DNA from: Vallitalea sp. | GTDB taxonomy: Bacteria; Bacillota; Clostridia; Lachnospirales; Vallitaleaceae | Length of the DNA: 64,000 nt | NCBI GenBank assembly: GCA_025210235.1 | Contig: JAOASG010000018.1 | Location: 1-64,000 of the forward strand | Direction of reading: 5' to 3' | Program-made: the position numbers and the translations under genes | The notes under the pieces: generated by a model | Databases searched by the model: none | What the model saw: only the letters and a program-made list of their open reading frames with translations | What the model was told of the DNA's origin: nothing | Shown here: positions 8,298 to 19,985 of the stretch, piece after piece | Layout of the letters: every line of letters starts with the position of its first letter | How positions within the stretch are numbered: the first letter of the stretch is position 1

Positions 8298-9253
8298 TAT
8301 TTTTCTCCTGCCTTTGCTGTTATTCTATTTAAAATAAGGTTTAGAATAATTATAAACGTAAATAATACTACACCTGTGGAGAAAAGTATTTCTTGGTGTA
8401 ATCCAAATGCATACCCCATCTCCATAGCTATATTTGTTGTTAAAGGTCTTATTGGATCCCAAATACTTGTTGGAATTCCTGCTATAGGGTTACCTGCTAC
8501 TAACATAACTGCCATAGTCTCTCCAATAGCTCTTCCTATTCCCAATACAACTCCTGCTAAAATACCAGATTTTGCTGCTGGTAAAATAACTTTAAAGATA
8601 GTCTGAATTTTAGAGGCACCTAGTCCATAAGACCCTTCTATAAATGATCGTGGCACAGAATCAATAGCACTTTCTGATATAGTTATAACAGTAGGTAATA
8701 TCATTATTGTAAGTACTAAAATTACTGCTAATAAGGATTGTCCTTGAGACTGTGGAGATATTTCCATTATTTTTGGAACTATAACACCAAGTCCAAAAAC
8801 ACCATAAATTACTGATGGGATACCTGCTAATAATTCTACAGCAGGTTTGATTATATTTTTGATTTTTTTCGGTGCAATTTTTGAGATAAAAACTGCAGTG
8901 AGTATTCCAATTGGTACACCAATTATAATTGCACCCACTGTTGCCATCAAAGAGCCACATATCATATAGAATATACCATATAAAGCACTGTTTATATCAT
9001 CATTTGGTCTCCACTCTGTTCCAGTCAAAAAATCAACTATGCTATATGTTCCTTCTGCATTACCCGCAAAAAAAGGTTGTAATCCTTTATAAAACACAAA
9101 AAAAGTTATAGCTGCAACGCTAATAACTGCAATAAATGCATTAAGAAAAAACATTTTCCTAGCTACATACTCTAGAACTACACGTTTTTTATCAGCCTTC
9201 ATATCTATTATATTGTTTTTATTTTTTTCTGACTTAATATAGTTAATATCCAT
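8297..9253 (-). CDS. pstC: Phosphate ABC transporter permease PstC
   Basis: This 318-residue integral membrane protein has a cytoplasmic N-terminal extension of about 30 charged residues, a first helix at 32-54, and five further segments in the BPD_transp_1 domain. The EAA loop region EGSYGLGASKIQTIFKVILP near 210-229 is the ATPase contact. GRAIGETMAVMLVAGN downstream is characteristic of PstC. With PstA it forms the phosphate channel of the Pst importer. It follows pstS after 155 bp that hold a strong hairpin, and its stop overlaps the pstA start by one base. Confidence 0.96.
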   Translation of the reverse strand: MDINYIKSEKNKNNIIDMKADKKRVVLEYVARKMFFLNAFIAVISVAAITFFVFYKGLQPFFAGNAEGTYSIVDFLTGTEWRPNDDINSALYGIFYMICGSLMATVGAIIIGVPIGILTAVFISKIAPKKIKNIIKPAVELLAGIPSVIYGVFGLGVIVPKIMEISPQSQGQSLLAVILVLTIMILPTVITISESAIDSVPRSFIEGSYGLGASKIQTIFKVILPAAKSGILAGVVLGIGRAIGETMAVMLVAGNPIAGIPTSIWDPIRPLTTNIAMEMGYAFGLHQEILFSTGVVLFTFIIILNLILNRITAKAGEK

Positions 9254-9297
9254 ATTTATTCTCCTAACCTAAATCCACTCCATAATATAATTAGTAA

Positions 9298-9314
9298 TAG
9301 GTAATTGTAAAACT
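9298..9314. repeat. Solo end of the MITE-like palindromic element family
   Basis: TAGGTAATTGTAAAACT matches the terminal repeat of the full elements at 31 kb and 33 kb. It lies in the pstS-pstC spacer, next to the hairpin at 9340-9378; the opposite end is missing. Confidence 0.5.
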
Positions 9315-9339
9315 CTTAACTTTGTAATTTATATTTTAT

Positions 9340-9378
9340 AACTATATGTTGCATTATCTATAAATGCAACATATAGTT
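9340..9378 (-). promoter_or_regulatory. Stem-loop between pstS and pstC
   Basis: Seventeen-base arms (9340-9356 and 9362-9378) pair with one mismatch around a 5-nt loop. There is no clean T-run on the minus strand, so it may be an RNA-stabilising or partial-termination structure that keeps pstS mRNA more abundant than the transporter genes, as seen in other pst operons. Role is inferred. Confidence 0.55.
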
Positions 9379-9408
9379 TATCAAAAGAATAAGTTAATAT
9401 TAAATTCA

Positions 9409-10335
9409 TTAATCTACACGAATACCGCCTTTTTCTTCAACAATATCTTGACCTTCTGTGCTAAGTACAAATTCTATGAAAGCTTTACTTTCTTTCGTCA
9501 TATTTTCTTCTTTATATACCATTAAGAAAGGTCTTGATATGCTATAATCACCACTAATTACATTATCTGATGTAGGTTCAACGCCATCTACTAAAAATGG
9601 TTTCACTGTCTCATTAATATAAGTAAAAGATACATATCCTATTGCTTTTGGATTTTTTGCAACTGTTGTTTGAACATTTCCATTACCTTTTGCAATAATA
9701 GCTTTATCTGTTAATGCATCTTCAAAATCAACTATTTCTTCAAAAGCTCCTCTAGTACCTGAACCATCTTCTCTTGAAACTACAACTATTTCTTCATCAT
9801 TTCCACCAACTTGATTCCAATTTGTTATTTCACCTTTATATATTGCTTGTACTTGCTCTTTTGTTAATCCATTTACATTATTATCAGGATGAGTAATTAC
9901 TGCAACACCATCATAAGCAATAGCAACTTCTGTTAAACCCCAATCTTTTTCTTTTGTTTTAAGGTTTCTTGAAGCAGTACCAATTACTGTTACACCATCT
10001 TTAGCGTTTTTAATACCATTAGATGAACCTATAGCTTCATATGTTACTTCTATATCAGGATTTATAGCCTTAAATTCTTCCGCTGTAGCATTTCCTATTT
10101 TTTCAACTGAAGTTGAACCAGAAATAGTAACTAATCCGCTTAACATATCGTTACTAGTTTCATTAGCATTATTTTTTTCATTACTTGTATCTTTATCATC
10201 ATTGTTTTTAGTATCTGAAGTACTTGAAGTGTTGTTTTCTTTTGGTTGTTTAGTATCATCTTGTTTACATCCAGCAAAAACTAAGATAGTTGACATTATA
10301 ATTATTAATACAAATACATTTTTTATTTTTTTCAT
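9409..10335 (-). CDS. pstS: Phosphate-binding lipoprotein PstS
   Basis: The 308-residue product has a signal peptide with lipobox LVFAGC and an acidic, Asn/Ser/Thr-rich linker of about 55 residues before the PBP-like domain. Phosphate-binding signatures are visible: SGSTSVEKI near 83, GSSNGIK near 113 and SREDGSGTRGAFE near 206. It captures phosphate outside the cell and delivers it to PstC/PstA. I start at the ATG at 10335, which has GGAGGG 7 nt upstream, and not at an in-frame ATG nine codons earlier. It is the first gene of the pst-pho operon and is preceded by PhoP-box-like repeats. Confidence 0.95.
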   Translation of the reverse strand: MKKIKNVFVLIIIMSTILVFAGCKQDDTKQPKENNTSSTSDTKNNDDKDTSNEKNNANETSNDMLSGLVTISGSTSVEKIGNATAEEFKAINPDIEVTYEAIGSSNGIKNAKDGVTVIGTASRNLKTKEKDWGLTEVAIAYDGVAVITHPDNNVNGLTKEQVQAIYKGEITNWNQVGGNDEEIVVVSREDGSGTRGAFEEIVDFEDALTDKAIIAKGNGNVQTTVAKNPKAIGYVSFTYINETVKPFLVDGVEPTSDNVISGDYSISRPFLMVYKEENMTKESKAFIEFVLSTEGQDIVEEKGGIRVD

Positions 10336-10399
10336 TGAAATACCCTCCATATAATTAATCACTTTTTTTATATTTGATATATATAATTTAACATCTATC

Positions 10400-10438
10400 T
10401 GTTAAAGAAATATAAGCCTAATGTTAAATCTATGTAAA
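10400..10438 (-). promoter_or_regulatory. PhoP-box-like repeats upstream of pstS
   Basis: On the minus strand TTTACA (10433-10438) and TTAACA (10422-10427) are separated by exactly 5 nt, matching the TTHACA-N5-TTHACA arrangement of Bacillus PhoP sites. A third TTAACA occurs at 10400-10405. The position, 65-105 bp before the start codon, suits autoregulation of the operon by PhoP. Confidence 0.6.
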
Positions 10439-10507
10439 TTCCTTAAATTTCAATCGTTATTGAATATTTTTTTGTAGATTACTCTTTAATAAAATTTAAA
10501 ATAGAAC

Positions 10508-10559
10508 AAAAATTTAGCACCTTCAAATGCCAACATATATTCTAACATTTAAGGTGCTA
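10508..10559 (-). terminator. Intrinsic terminator after the second DUF4179 gene
   Basis: Arms at 10515-10529 and 10546-10559 (14 pairs with one bulged base) are followed on the minus strand by ATTTTTG. It separates the sigma/anti-sigma operon from the pstS promoter. Confidence 0.75.
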
Positions 10560-10585
10560 TTATAAATTACTATAATAGAAGTATT

Positions 10586-11944
10586 TTATTTAATCCTTAT
10601 CTTACCTTTCTCTTTTACTATAATACTAGGTGAGAATAGCTCTATATCATATATATCTCTATATTCAATATCTTGATAAGTAATTATTAATTTAATTATT
10701 GGATTGTCATTATTAGGTGTAAAACTGATGCTTCTTATACCATGTTTTAAATCTCCTAAAACATTAATTCCTTGAACTATAAAACTATCTGTATTATCAT
10801 ATTCCATACTTATACTAAGATTATTATACTTATATGACATTTCTGTAATTCTTATCTCATACCCATGATAATTAATTGTTTTGGGGAAAGTATCGGTAAA
10901 AGAGAGTGTGTATTTTTCATTGTATCTATATGAGTAACTATTGTAATAAAGATATAGTTTATTTATATTCTTATTAAAATAGCTTGATGGAATGAATGAG
11001 TAACTCTTATAACCATTAATATCTATTACCCCTTCTCCGTTATAGATATTCCCTCTATTATCTTTCAAATAATAATTATGTAATTCTATAGCATCTATTC
11101 CTTGTTTTGGTATTGAACTTGTTATCAACTTCATTTTAGTTGGAGATATAACAAATTCATTTATATCAATTTTACCCTTATTATAATCAAGAGTTTCGTT
11201 CATAAAGTATTTTTTTGTAAAAAGCACATTATCCTTATTTACTGGAATTTTTATATCATCCATAACTAGTATCTTTTTTCTTTTGTCATTTAATATATAG
11301 CATTCTAACTGTAAATTTTTTTTGTTTTTAATTAAATTATATATATAATTATCCTCACAAAAATCTATAATTACATTACTTGCTTCATTATTACCTCTTA
11401 ACCCTAATGATTCAGAAGAAAGAAATTGACCTTCAACTAATCTAAATGAAAATTCAAATTTATTTTTTTCAACATAATCTGTTTCCTTAGTCTTTGTTTC
11501 TAATATATCACTCTTATTAAAACATTCTCCATTTATTAAAGCATTAAAACTTATTCTTTCCTCATCAATCATAATATTTGATAATATTAGCTTATATCCA
11601 TCTTTCTCATACACTAAGTCTTCAATATAAGGATAATTATTATCATGAGCATTTTTTAAACCTTTATCTTGATATATCCATTCAGTTATAATATTAAGAC
11701 CTGGAATAGATGAAGCAAAAGTTGCGAAATTTTCATTATTATATATAAGTGTTAAAATACACAAAAAACTAATAACAAATACTGCTACAACTTTACCAAT
11801 AGTATACATAAATTTATTTTTTGTGTGATTAAGACTTTGTATACTTTCCTCTACTTTTTCATGTAAGTCATTTGGTATTCTAACTTCTAGCTCTTCAATA
11901 CTTTTTATAAGCTCTTTATACTCTAATTCTTCGTTATTTAGCAT
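10586..11944 (-). CDS. DUF4179 membrane protein, probable anti-sigma factor
   Basis: The 452-residue protein has a short cytoplasmic N-terminal part (about 45 residues), one transmembrane helix at about 49-67, and a large extracytoplasmic domain beginning FATFASSIPGLNIITEWIYQDKG, the DUF4179 signature. That topology matches anti-sigma factors that hold an ECF sigma factor at the membrane. The start ATG at 11944 has TAAGGAGGG 6 nt upstream and overlaps the sigma factor stop by 7 nt, so the pair is translationally coupled. It is about 50 percent identical by eye to the protein encoded at 12507-13868. The inducing signal is unknown; DUF4179 proteins often guard cell-envelope stress sigma factors. 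Confidence 0.85.
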   Translation of the reverse strand: MLNNEELEYKELIKSIEELEVRIPNDLHEKVEESIQSLNHTKNKFMYTIGKVVAVFVISFLCILTLIYNNENFATFASSIPGLNIITEWIYQDKGLKNAHDNNYPYIEDLVYEKDGYKLILSNIMIDEERISFNALINGECFNKSDILETKTKETDYVEKNKFEFSFRLVEGQFLSSESLGLRGNNEASNVIIDFCEDNYIYNLIKNKKNLQLECYILNDKRKKILVMDDIKIPVNKDNVLFTKKYFMNETLDYNKGKIDINEFVISPTKMKLITSSIPKQGIDAIELHNYYLKDNRGNIYNGEGVIDINGYKSYSFIPSSYFNKNINKLYLYYNSYSYRYNEKYTLSFTDTFPKTINYHGYEIRITEMSYKYNNLSISMEYDNTDSFIVQGINVLGDLKHGIRSISFTPNNDNPIIKLIITYQDIEYRDIYDIELFSPSIIVKEKGKIRIK

Positions 11945-12462
11945 GAACATCCCTCCTTAATAGATAGTTCACTTTTTAACTTCTTAAGAGCTGAATAGAC
12001 CCTTGTTTTAACAGTACTTTCTGGTATATTATATAATTCTCCTATTTCTTTAAAAGAATATCCCATGTAGTATTTCATAATAACAAGTTCTTTATAATTT
12101 TCATCTAGTACTAATAGTGCTTTTTCTATATCAATCTTTTCATCTATATTATTTTCATTTAATTCTTTTGTATTAATAATAGATTCAATAGGCACTACAT
12201 TAATTATATTATTTTTTCTTATTATCATCTTACATTCATTTATAACTATTTTTAAAAACCAATTTTTAAACATACTATTATCTTTGAGATTTTTAATATT
12301 TATATAAGCTTTCTCCACTGCACAACATAATGCATCTTTACTATCTGCCTCGTTATGTAAATATGAATAAGCTACTTTGTATCCATCTATCTCAACCTCT
12401 TTTATTAGTTTAGAAAATGCTTTTTTGTTACCCCTTTTAACTTTTTTAACTAATACTTCCAA
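11938..12462 (-). CDS. ECF-subfamily RNA polymerase sigma factor
   Basis: This 174-residue protein has sigma region 2 at about 10-75 and region 4 at about 115-165 (LDENYKELVIMKYYMGYSFKEI, then the helix-turn-helix YNIPESTVKTRVYSALKKL). The small size and lack of regions 1 and 3 define the ECF class. It lies between two DUF4179 genes: 44 bp after the first and overlapping the second by 7 nt. The overlapping gene is the most likely cognate anti-sigma factor. A poor region 2 (several insertions of Lys and Asn) reflects the AT bias and does not break the fold. Confidence 0.9.
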   Translation of the reverse strand: MEVLVKKVKRGNKKAFSKLIKEVEIDGYKVAYSYLHNEADSKDALCCAVEKAYINIKNLKDNSMFKNWFLKIVINECKMIIRKNNIINVVPIESIINTKELNENNIDEKIDIEKALLVLDENYKELVIMKYYMGYSFKEIGELYNIPESTVKTRVYSALKKLKSELSIKEGCSC

Positions 12463-12506
12463 GTGTTCTCCTCCTTCACTATATCCTTCACTATAATATA
12501 GACTAT

Positions 12507-13868
12507 TTATTTAATCCGTATCATCCCTTTTTCTTCAATAATTATTTGTGGATACTCAAGTTCTATTTCATAACTTTCCATATAATCAACATTCTTAATG
12601 GTAGTTTTCATCTTTTTAATATTTAAAGTTTTATATGTCTCACAAGATTTATAATCTCCTTCCTGATAAACAATTACCCCTTCTACTCGGAAGTTCTTTG
12701 ATTCATCATATTCCATATTTATAATAAGGTCATTTTCCTCATACTTCATTTCTGTTATTATAATCTCATAGCCATGGTAATTAATTATTTTAGGAAATGA
12801 TTCATTAAGTGATATCTTATATTTCTCTTTATAACTGTACGAATAATTATTATAATGCAGATATAATTTATCTATATTATTATTAAAATAGACTGACGGA
12901 ACAAAATCATAACTAATACAATCTTTATTATGACATGAACTTACTGATCCATTACCCTTATATATATTTCCTCTATCATCTTTAATATAAAAATCATTTA
13001 CATTTAATTGAATATTATTTACTCCTTCCCCTAAAGAAGAAGTTCTCACTATTACTCTCATTCTCGTGGGAGAAATAACTAGTTTATTTAACCTAATTAT
13101 GCCTTTATCTAGTTCTATTTTTTTATCTATATTATATACTTTTGATAAAAGAACATTATCCTTATTTACAGGAATGTTAATATCTTTTATAACTGATACT
13201 TTTTCTATTTCATCGTCAATATGTTTTGTTATATAACATTCTAATTGTATATCTTTTTTCTCTTTAATTAGATTGACAAGATACTCTTCTTTATGTTCAT
13301 TATAAAAACACATATCCACATTAATAGCTGATTCATTATTTTCTGTACTTATTCGTTGAGTATTGCCACAATAATCTACATCCGCAAATCTAAACATAAA
13401 CCCATACGAAGTTGTTTCAGTGTTATTATAATTGTCTAGTCTAAAACCATTTCCCTTTATTAGTGCATTAAAATTAATTCTTTCTTCATCAATCATAATA
13501 TTAGCTAATGCTAATGTATATCCATCTTGTTCATACACTAAGTCTTCAATATAAGGATATTCGTTGTCATGGGCGATTTGTAACCCTTTATCTTGATATA
13601 TCCACTTAGTTATAATATTAAGACCAGGAATAGATGAAGCAAAAGTTGCTAAATTGTCATTATTATATATAAACATAAGTATGCATAAAAAACTAATAGC
13701 AATTATAGCCACACTTTTCCCTATAGCATTTATAAATCCATTCTTAGTATAACTAATATTTTGTATTCTATCTTCTACTTTTTCATGTAAATCATTTGGT
13801 ATAATAACTTCTAGTCCTTCAATACCTTCTATAACTTGTTTATATTTTAATTCTTCATTATTTAGCAC
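12507..13868 (-). CDS. DUF4179 membrane protein, paralogous anti-sigma candidate, GTG start
   Basis: A 453-residue paralogue of the protein encoded at 10586-11944, with the same plan: cytoplasmic N-terminus, one membrane helix at about 47-66, and a large external domain starting LATFASSIPGLNIITKWIYQDKG. It starts at GTG (13866-13868) after a strong AAGGAGGGGG. Here the anti-sigma-like gene is first in the operon, with the sigma gene 44 bp downstream, so the cluster reads anti-sigma/sigma/anti-sigma. The two copies have diverged mostly in the middle of the outer domain, which suggests they read different signals or form a heteromer. A Cys pair region near 153-185 is not shared. Confidence 0.83.
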   Translation of the reverse strand: MLNNEELKYKQVIEGIEGLEVIIPNDLHEKVEDRIQNISYTKNGFINAIGKSVAIIAISFLCILMFIYNNDNLATFASSIPGLNIITKWIYQDKGLQIAHDNEYPYIEDLVYEQDGYTLALANIMIDEERINFNALIKGNGFRLDNYNNTETTSYGFMFRFADVDYCGNTQRISTENNESAINVDMCFYNEHKEEYLVNLIKEKKDIQLECYITKHIDDEIEKVSVIKDINIPVNKDNVLLSKVYNIDKKIELDKGIIRLNKLVISPTRMRVIVRTSSLGEGVNNIQLNVNDFYIKDDRGNIYKGNGSVSSCHNKDCISYDFVPSVYFNNNIDKLYLHYNNYSYSYKEKYKISLNESFPKIINYHGYEIIITEMKYEENDLIINMEYDESKNFRVEGVIVYQEGDYKSCETYKTLNIKKMKTTIKNVDYMESYEIELEYPQIIIEEKGMIRIK

Positions 13869-13941
13869 GATATCCCCCTCCTTAAAAAGCTTTATCTATA
13901 TAATAGATGCATAAAATAGTAAATTAGTTTTAAAAAATAAA

Positions 13942-13978
13942 AAAAACTTCAACTACTTATTATATAGTTGAAGTTTTT
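13942..13978 (-). terminator. Intrinsic terminator after guaB
   Basis: Perfect 14-bp arms (13942-13955 and 13965-13978, 9-nt loop) with A-runs and T-runs on both flanks. On the minus strand it ends guaB transcription ahead of the DUF4179/ECF operon. Confidence 0.85.
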
Positions 13979-14011
13979 AGGTTTTATTTATTTATTTTAT
14001 TCTTATCTAAT

Positions 14012-15463
<1,452 letters not shown>

Positions 15464-15517
15464 TTAACAATCCTCTCTCTTTCTTTTATTTTAGTATTAT
15501 ATTTTATAATTTTAGCT

Positions 15518-15595
15518 ACTTCAATTGATAATATATACTTTTAAAATTTTAATAATATCTACAATCTATTAAAAGTATAAATTACTAATTGAAGT
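15518..15595. repeat. Long imperfect inverted repeat upstream of guaB
   Basis: Arms at 15518-15544 and 15569-15595 pair over 24 of 27 positions around a 24-nt AT-only loop. Neither strand shows a T-run, so it is more likely a foldback/MITE-like element or guaB leader structure than a terminator. The gap 15464-15849 holds this and the next foldback, and no gene. Confidence 0.55.
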
Positions 15596-15671
15596 TATAT
15601 TCATATATAATTATTTATTATTAAAGATTAGGAATAATTTTATCCCTAACCTCCCTTTTTATAGTAAAAAG

Positions 15672-15808
15672 CATCAACTTAATTATAATAATTTATTTAC
15701 TAATTTTAATAATATATATATTTTGAGAGTTTAACAAAAAACCTAGTGTTTGTCAACTAGTTTACTCAATTTATTAAAATATATTTTAATAAATAAATTT
15801 AAGTTGAT
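15672..15808. repeat. Nested foldback sequence of about 137 bp
   Basis: ATCAACTTAA near 15673 and TTAAGTTGAT near 15799 form the outer ends, and further complementary blocks nest inside (ATTTTAATAATATA with AATATATTTTAAT; GAG with CTC near the centre). The pairing is interrupted by indels. It resembles a decayed palindromic mobile element. Confidence 0.4.
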
Positions 15809-15849
15809 AATTTGTTTAATCTCAATATTTATCATTTTGCATTACTTTA

Positions 15850-16359
15850 TTAGTTTTGCATTATCTTTCTTGGTATATATTTTTTTATTGCATTTAACAT
15901 TTTTTCATTAGGTTCAAGTATAAGTTTTTCTCTTTTCCCATTTCTAACTATCATTGCTGCGTAAGTATTATCTTTTTTAATTCCACTACTACAATCAACT
16001 ATTTTCTGAAAATTAGATAACTCTCTTGCATGTTCTTTACTATCTACCTTCGCCATAATCTCTATTTTTCTTACGTCTATAGAAATAAACTTTTTCCTTT
16101 TATTCTTATTAAATATTTTATCAATATCTAAATCTCCACTTGTAAAAACATATTCATATTCTATATTAAGACGTCTTATAAAAAATACCGCCCCAAAAAT
16201 TATTACAGCTGCAATAGGAAATAAAAATCCTAATAATACTGGAATCATTGAACACACTAAAATTAATACTGTACTAGCAACAATTATTGCTGCCTTAATA
16301 AGATTATCTTTTAGGGAACTACTCTTTTCAACTAATTGTTCATTAAACACATCGCCCAT
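15850..16359 (-). CDS. DUF6106-like membrane protein
   Basis: The 169-residue protein starts MGDVFNEQLVEKSSSLKD, has two closely spaced hydrophobic helices (about 22-42 and 45-62), and then a soluble domain of about 105 residues containing YEYVFTSGDLDIDKIF and a basic stretch. This resembles the clostridial DUF6106 family; the function of that family is not known. It is a single gene between guaB and groEL, with its own promoter region of 230 bp. The two helices probably form a membrane hairpin, leaving the soluble part in the cytoplasm. Confidence 0.65.
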   Translation of the reverse strand: MGDVFNEQLVEKSSSLKDNLIKAAIIVASTVLILVCSMIPVLLGFLFPIAAVIIFGAVFFIRRLNIEYEYVFTSGDLDIDKIFNKNKRKKFISIDVRKIEIMAKVDSKEHARELSNFQKIVDCSSGIKKDNTYAAMIVRNGKREKLILEPNEKMLNAIKKYIPRKIMQN

Positions 16360-16539
16360 TTTCTTTCCTCCTGTTAATTTTATACATATGTCAGTAAATG
16401 TTTATGTATCTTTTATTAATACATATTATAATTATATCTATTATATAATAATATCCTTAACTATACAACAAAAACATAATTATTGAATAAGAAGTTTCTG
16501 TCATTTACTTAATTAGTAGAACTTTCCTATAACAAGATA

Positions 16540-16570
16540 AAATAAAGCCACCAGAGATTATCTGATGGCT
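16540..16570 (-). terminator. Intrinsic terminator after groEL
   Basis: Nine-base arms (16546-16554 and 16562-16570), paired through one G-U on the minus strand, are followed by TTTATTTT. It closes the groES-groEL transcript. Confidence 0.7.
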
Positions 16571-16589
16571 AGAAAAAATAATATTTAAA

Positions 16590-18239
<1,650 letters not shown>

Positions 18240-18278
18240 TTACTAAGAAAGTTTCACTTTCTTGATTAATCCAAATTA

Positions 18279-18563
18279 TTATTCTACAATTGCTAATATA
18301 TCGCTTTGTTTTACAATAATATACTCATTATCTTCTAGTTTAACTTCAGTACCCGCATATTTTGAATAAATTATTTTATCTCCAACTTTTACTTCCATTT
18401 TTACTTCTTTTCCATCTACCATTCCGCCTGGTCCAACAGCAATAACTTCTGCTTCTTGTGGTTTTTCTTTCGCTCCTGTAGGTAATACTATTCCTGATTT
18501 AGTTACTTGTTCTGCTTCTAATTGCTTTATCACTACTCTGTCTCCTAAAGGCACTAATTTCAT
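18279..18563 (-). CDS. groES: 10 kDa co-chaperonin GroES
   Basis: The 94-residue protein begins [19 protein letters not shown] and carries the mobile loop [16 protein letters not shown] that docks onto GroEL, followed by [18 protein letters not shown]. It caps the GroEL ring. The gene is the first of the groESL operon, with a strong AAGGAGG ribosome site and an upstream CIRCE element. Confidence 0.99.
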   Translation of the reverse strand: MKLVPLGDRVVIKQLEAEQVTKSGIVLPTGAKEKPQEAEVIAVGPGGMVDGKEVKMEVKVGDKIIYSKYAGTEVKLEDNEYIIVKQSDILAIVE

Positions 18564-18609
18564 GTGATTTACCTCCTTATAATTATCTTATATTTTCATT
18601 TTTGTATTG

Positions 18610-18636
18610 TTAGCACTCTCTTTAATTGAGTGCTAA
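18610..18636 (-). promoter_or_regulatory. CIRCE operator (HrcA binding site)
   Basis: TTAGCACTC-N9-GAGTGCTAA is a perfect match to the CIRCE consensus. It lies about 47 bp before the groES start and immediately downstream of the predicted transcription start, where HrcA blocks initiation until heat stress. Confidence 0.97.
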
Positions 18637-18647
18637 TCTCAAGGTAT

Positions 18648-18676
18648 ATATTATTAAATTAGGTAATTAATTGCAA
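18648..18676 (-). promoter_or_regulatory. Sigma-A promoter of groESL
   Basis: On the minus strand TTGCAA (18671-18676) and TAATAT (18648-18653) are 17 bp apart, placing the transcription start near 18641, directly ahead of CIRCE. Confidence 0.65.
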
Positions 18677-18883
18677 CTGGTTATTTTGGCTATTCTATGT
18701 CATTATTAGCCATTATAATAATATTCCTTTTATTTACTCTTAAATTCTTCATATTGCTTTGTTTTTCCCAACTTAGCAATATTCTTAAAAATGTTATTTT
18801 CGCTGTTACAATCAAACAATACAAATCTAATATATATTTTAGCCATACTTTTCATTGTTTATACATTATAACAAACTATCTTC

Positions 18884-19762
18884 CTATTTTTTACCAACTT
18901 TTAAATCTCTAGCATAATAAAATAAATACTGTTGTGCAAAACCAGCTAAATGACCATAATACCCTGTTGCAAATTCATGAATTTCTTTAATTTTTGTATC
19001 TTTATCAAAATAATAATATTCCATTATTCTTTTAACCCATACATCAGTTGGAAATACTTCATATCTTTTCGCTCCAAATAATAATACGCAATCTGCAACT
19101 TTTGGTCCTACTCCTTTAATTTTAATTAGTTCTTTCTTTGCATCTTGAATTTCCATTGTAAATAGCTCATTTAAATTAACTTCTTCATTAATAATTCTGA
19201 AACATGCATCAACGATATAAGGTGCTCTAAAACCTACTTTTAAATCTCTTAAATCTTGTTCACTTGCTTTTGATAGTTGTTCCACTGTTGGGAATGAATA
19301 ATATTTTATTGAGTTTTGTTCTCCTATATATGTACCATATTTCTTTGATAATCTTTCTATTAATATTTTAATACGATTTATATTATTATTTTGGGATAAT
19401 ATAAAAGAAATTAGCGTTTCCCATATTTCTTGTTGTAATATTCTAATACCACTTTTTTCATTTACTGCCTTATCCAAATATTTATCTAATGTACTTAAAG
19501 TATTTTTTATTTCTTTATAATTCCTTTTAAGGTCAAAATATTTTATCCATATTTCATTAAACTCTTGTTCATTTGTATCATGAAATATAACTTTATTTTT
19601 TTCCTGAGTAACTCTTAATATTTTATTAAAAGCTATAAGTATATAATCTTTATTATCACTTTTATAAAATCGAAAACATTGCCCACACTCTAAAATATGC
19701 TCTATGTCAAAATCGCGTAATCTATTAATTAGTATATTATTTCCGTTTACTATATATTCCAT
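18884..19762 (-). CDS. 8-oxoguanine DNA glycosylase/AP lyase, OGG1 type
   Basis: The 292-residue enzyme excises 8-oxoguanine from DNA. An OGG_N-type beta domain (1-105, with GQCFRF) is followed by the helix-hairpin-helix GPD domain. SQNNNI at 123-128 supplies the Asn pair seen in OGG1, the hairpin IKGVGPKVADC contains the catalytic Lys221, and the GPD Asp240 occurs in VFPTDVWVKRI. This is the OGG1 architecture, not the shorter archaeal Ogg2. GGAGG lies 7 nt before the ATG. It is monocistronic and divergent from the DUF6062 gene. Confidence 0.93.
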   Translation of the reverse strand: MEYIVNGNNILINRLRDFDIEHILECGQCFRFYKSDNKDYILIAFNKILRVTQEKNKVIFHDTNEQEFNEIWIKYFDLKRNYKEIKNTLSTLDKYLDKAVNEKSGIRILQQEIWETLISFILSQNNNINRIKILIERLSKKYGTYIGEQNSIKYYSFPTVEQLSKASEQDLRDLKVGFRAPYIVDACFRIINEEVNLNELFTMEIQDAKKELIKIKGVGPKVADCVLLFGAKRYEVFPTDVWVKRIMEYYYFDKDTKIKEIHEFATGYYGHLAGFAQQYLFYYARDLKVGKK

Positions 19763-19985
19763 AAAAATCCTCCATTATGATAAAATATCCTTATTCTATA
19801 CAAAATACCATATCATTAAACTAATTATTATGCTATACTCAATATATTCCATAACAATACAATTCTAAAATACTAACAGTGATATAGATTAATTTACTAA
19901 AGTAGTTTAATTTTAATAATTTTATCTAAAATCTACTGTGAAGTGGAATATAGAATATATTATAAAAAATAAGTAGGTGCAAATT

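Noticed and set aside
15464..15849. Purine riboswitch upstream of guaB
   Set aside because: I looked for the conserved purine aptamer core in the gap on the minus strand and did not find it; only AT-rich foldbacks are present.
18655..18680. Another solo end of the 118-bp MITE-like family (TAGGTAATTAATTGCAACT)
   Set aside because: The match breaks after TAGGTAATT and the bases form the -35 region of the groESL promoter; chance similarity is likely.
18697..18912. Small plus-strand open frame of 71 codons upstream of groES
   Set aside because: No ribosome binding site, hydrophobic low-complexity translation, and it overlaps the groESL promoter region and the 3' end of the glycosylase gene.
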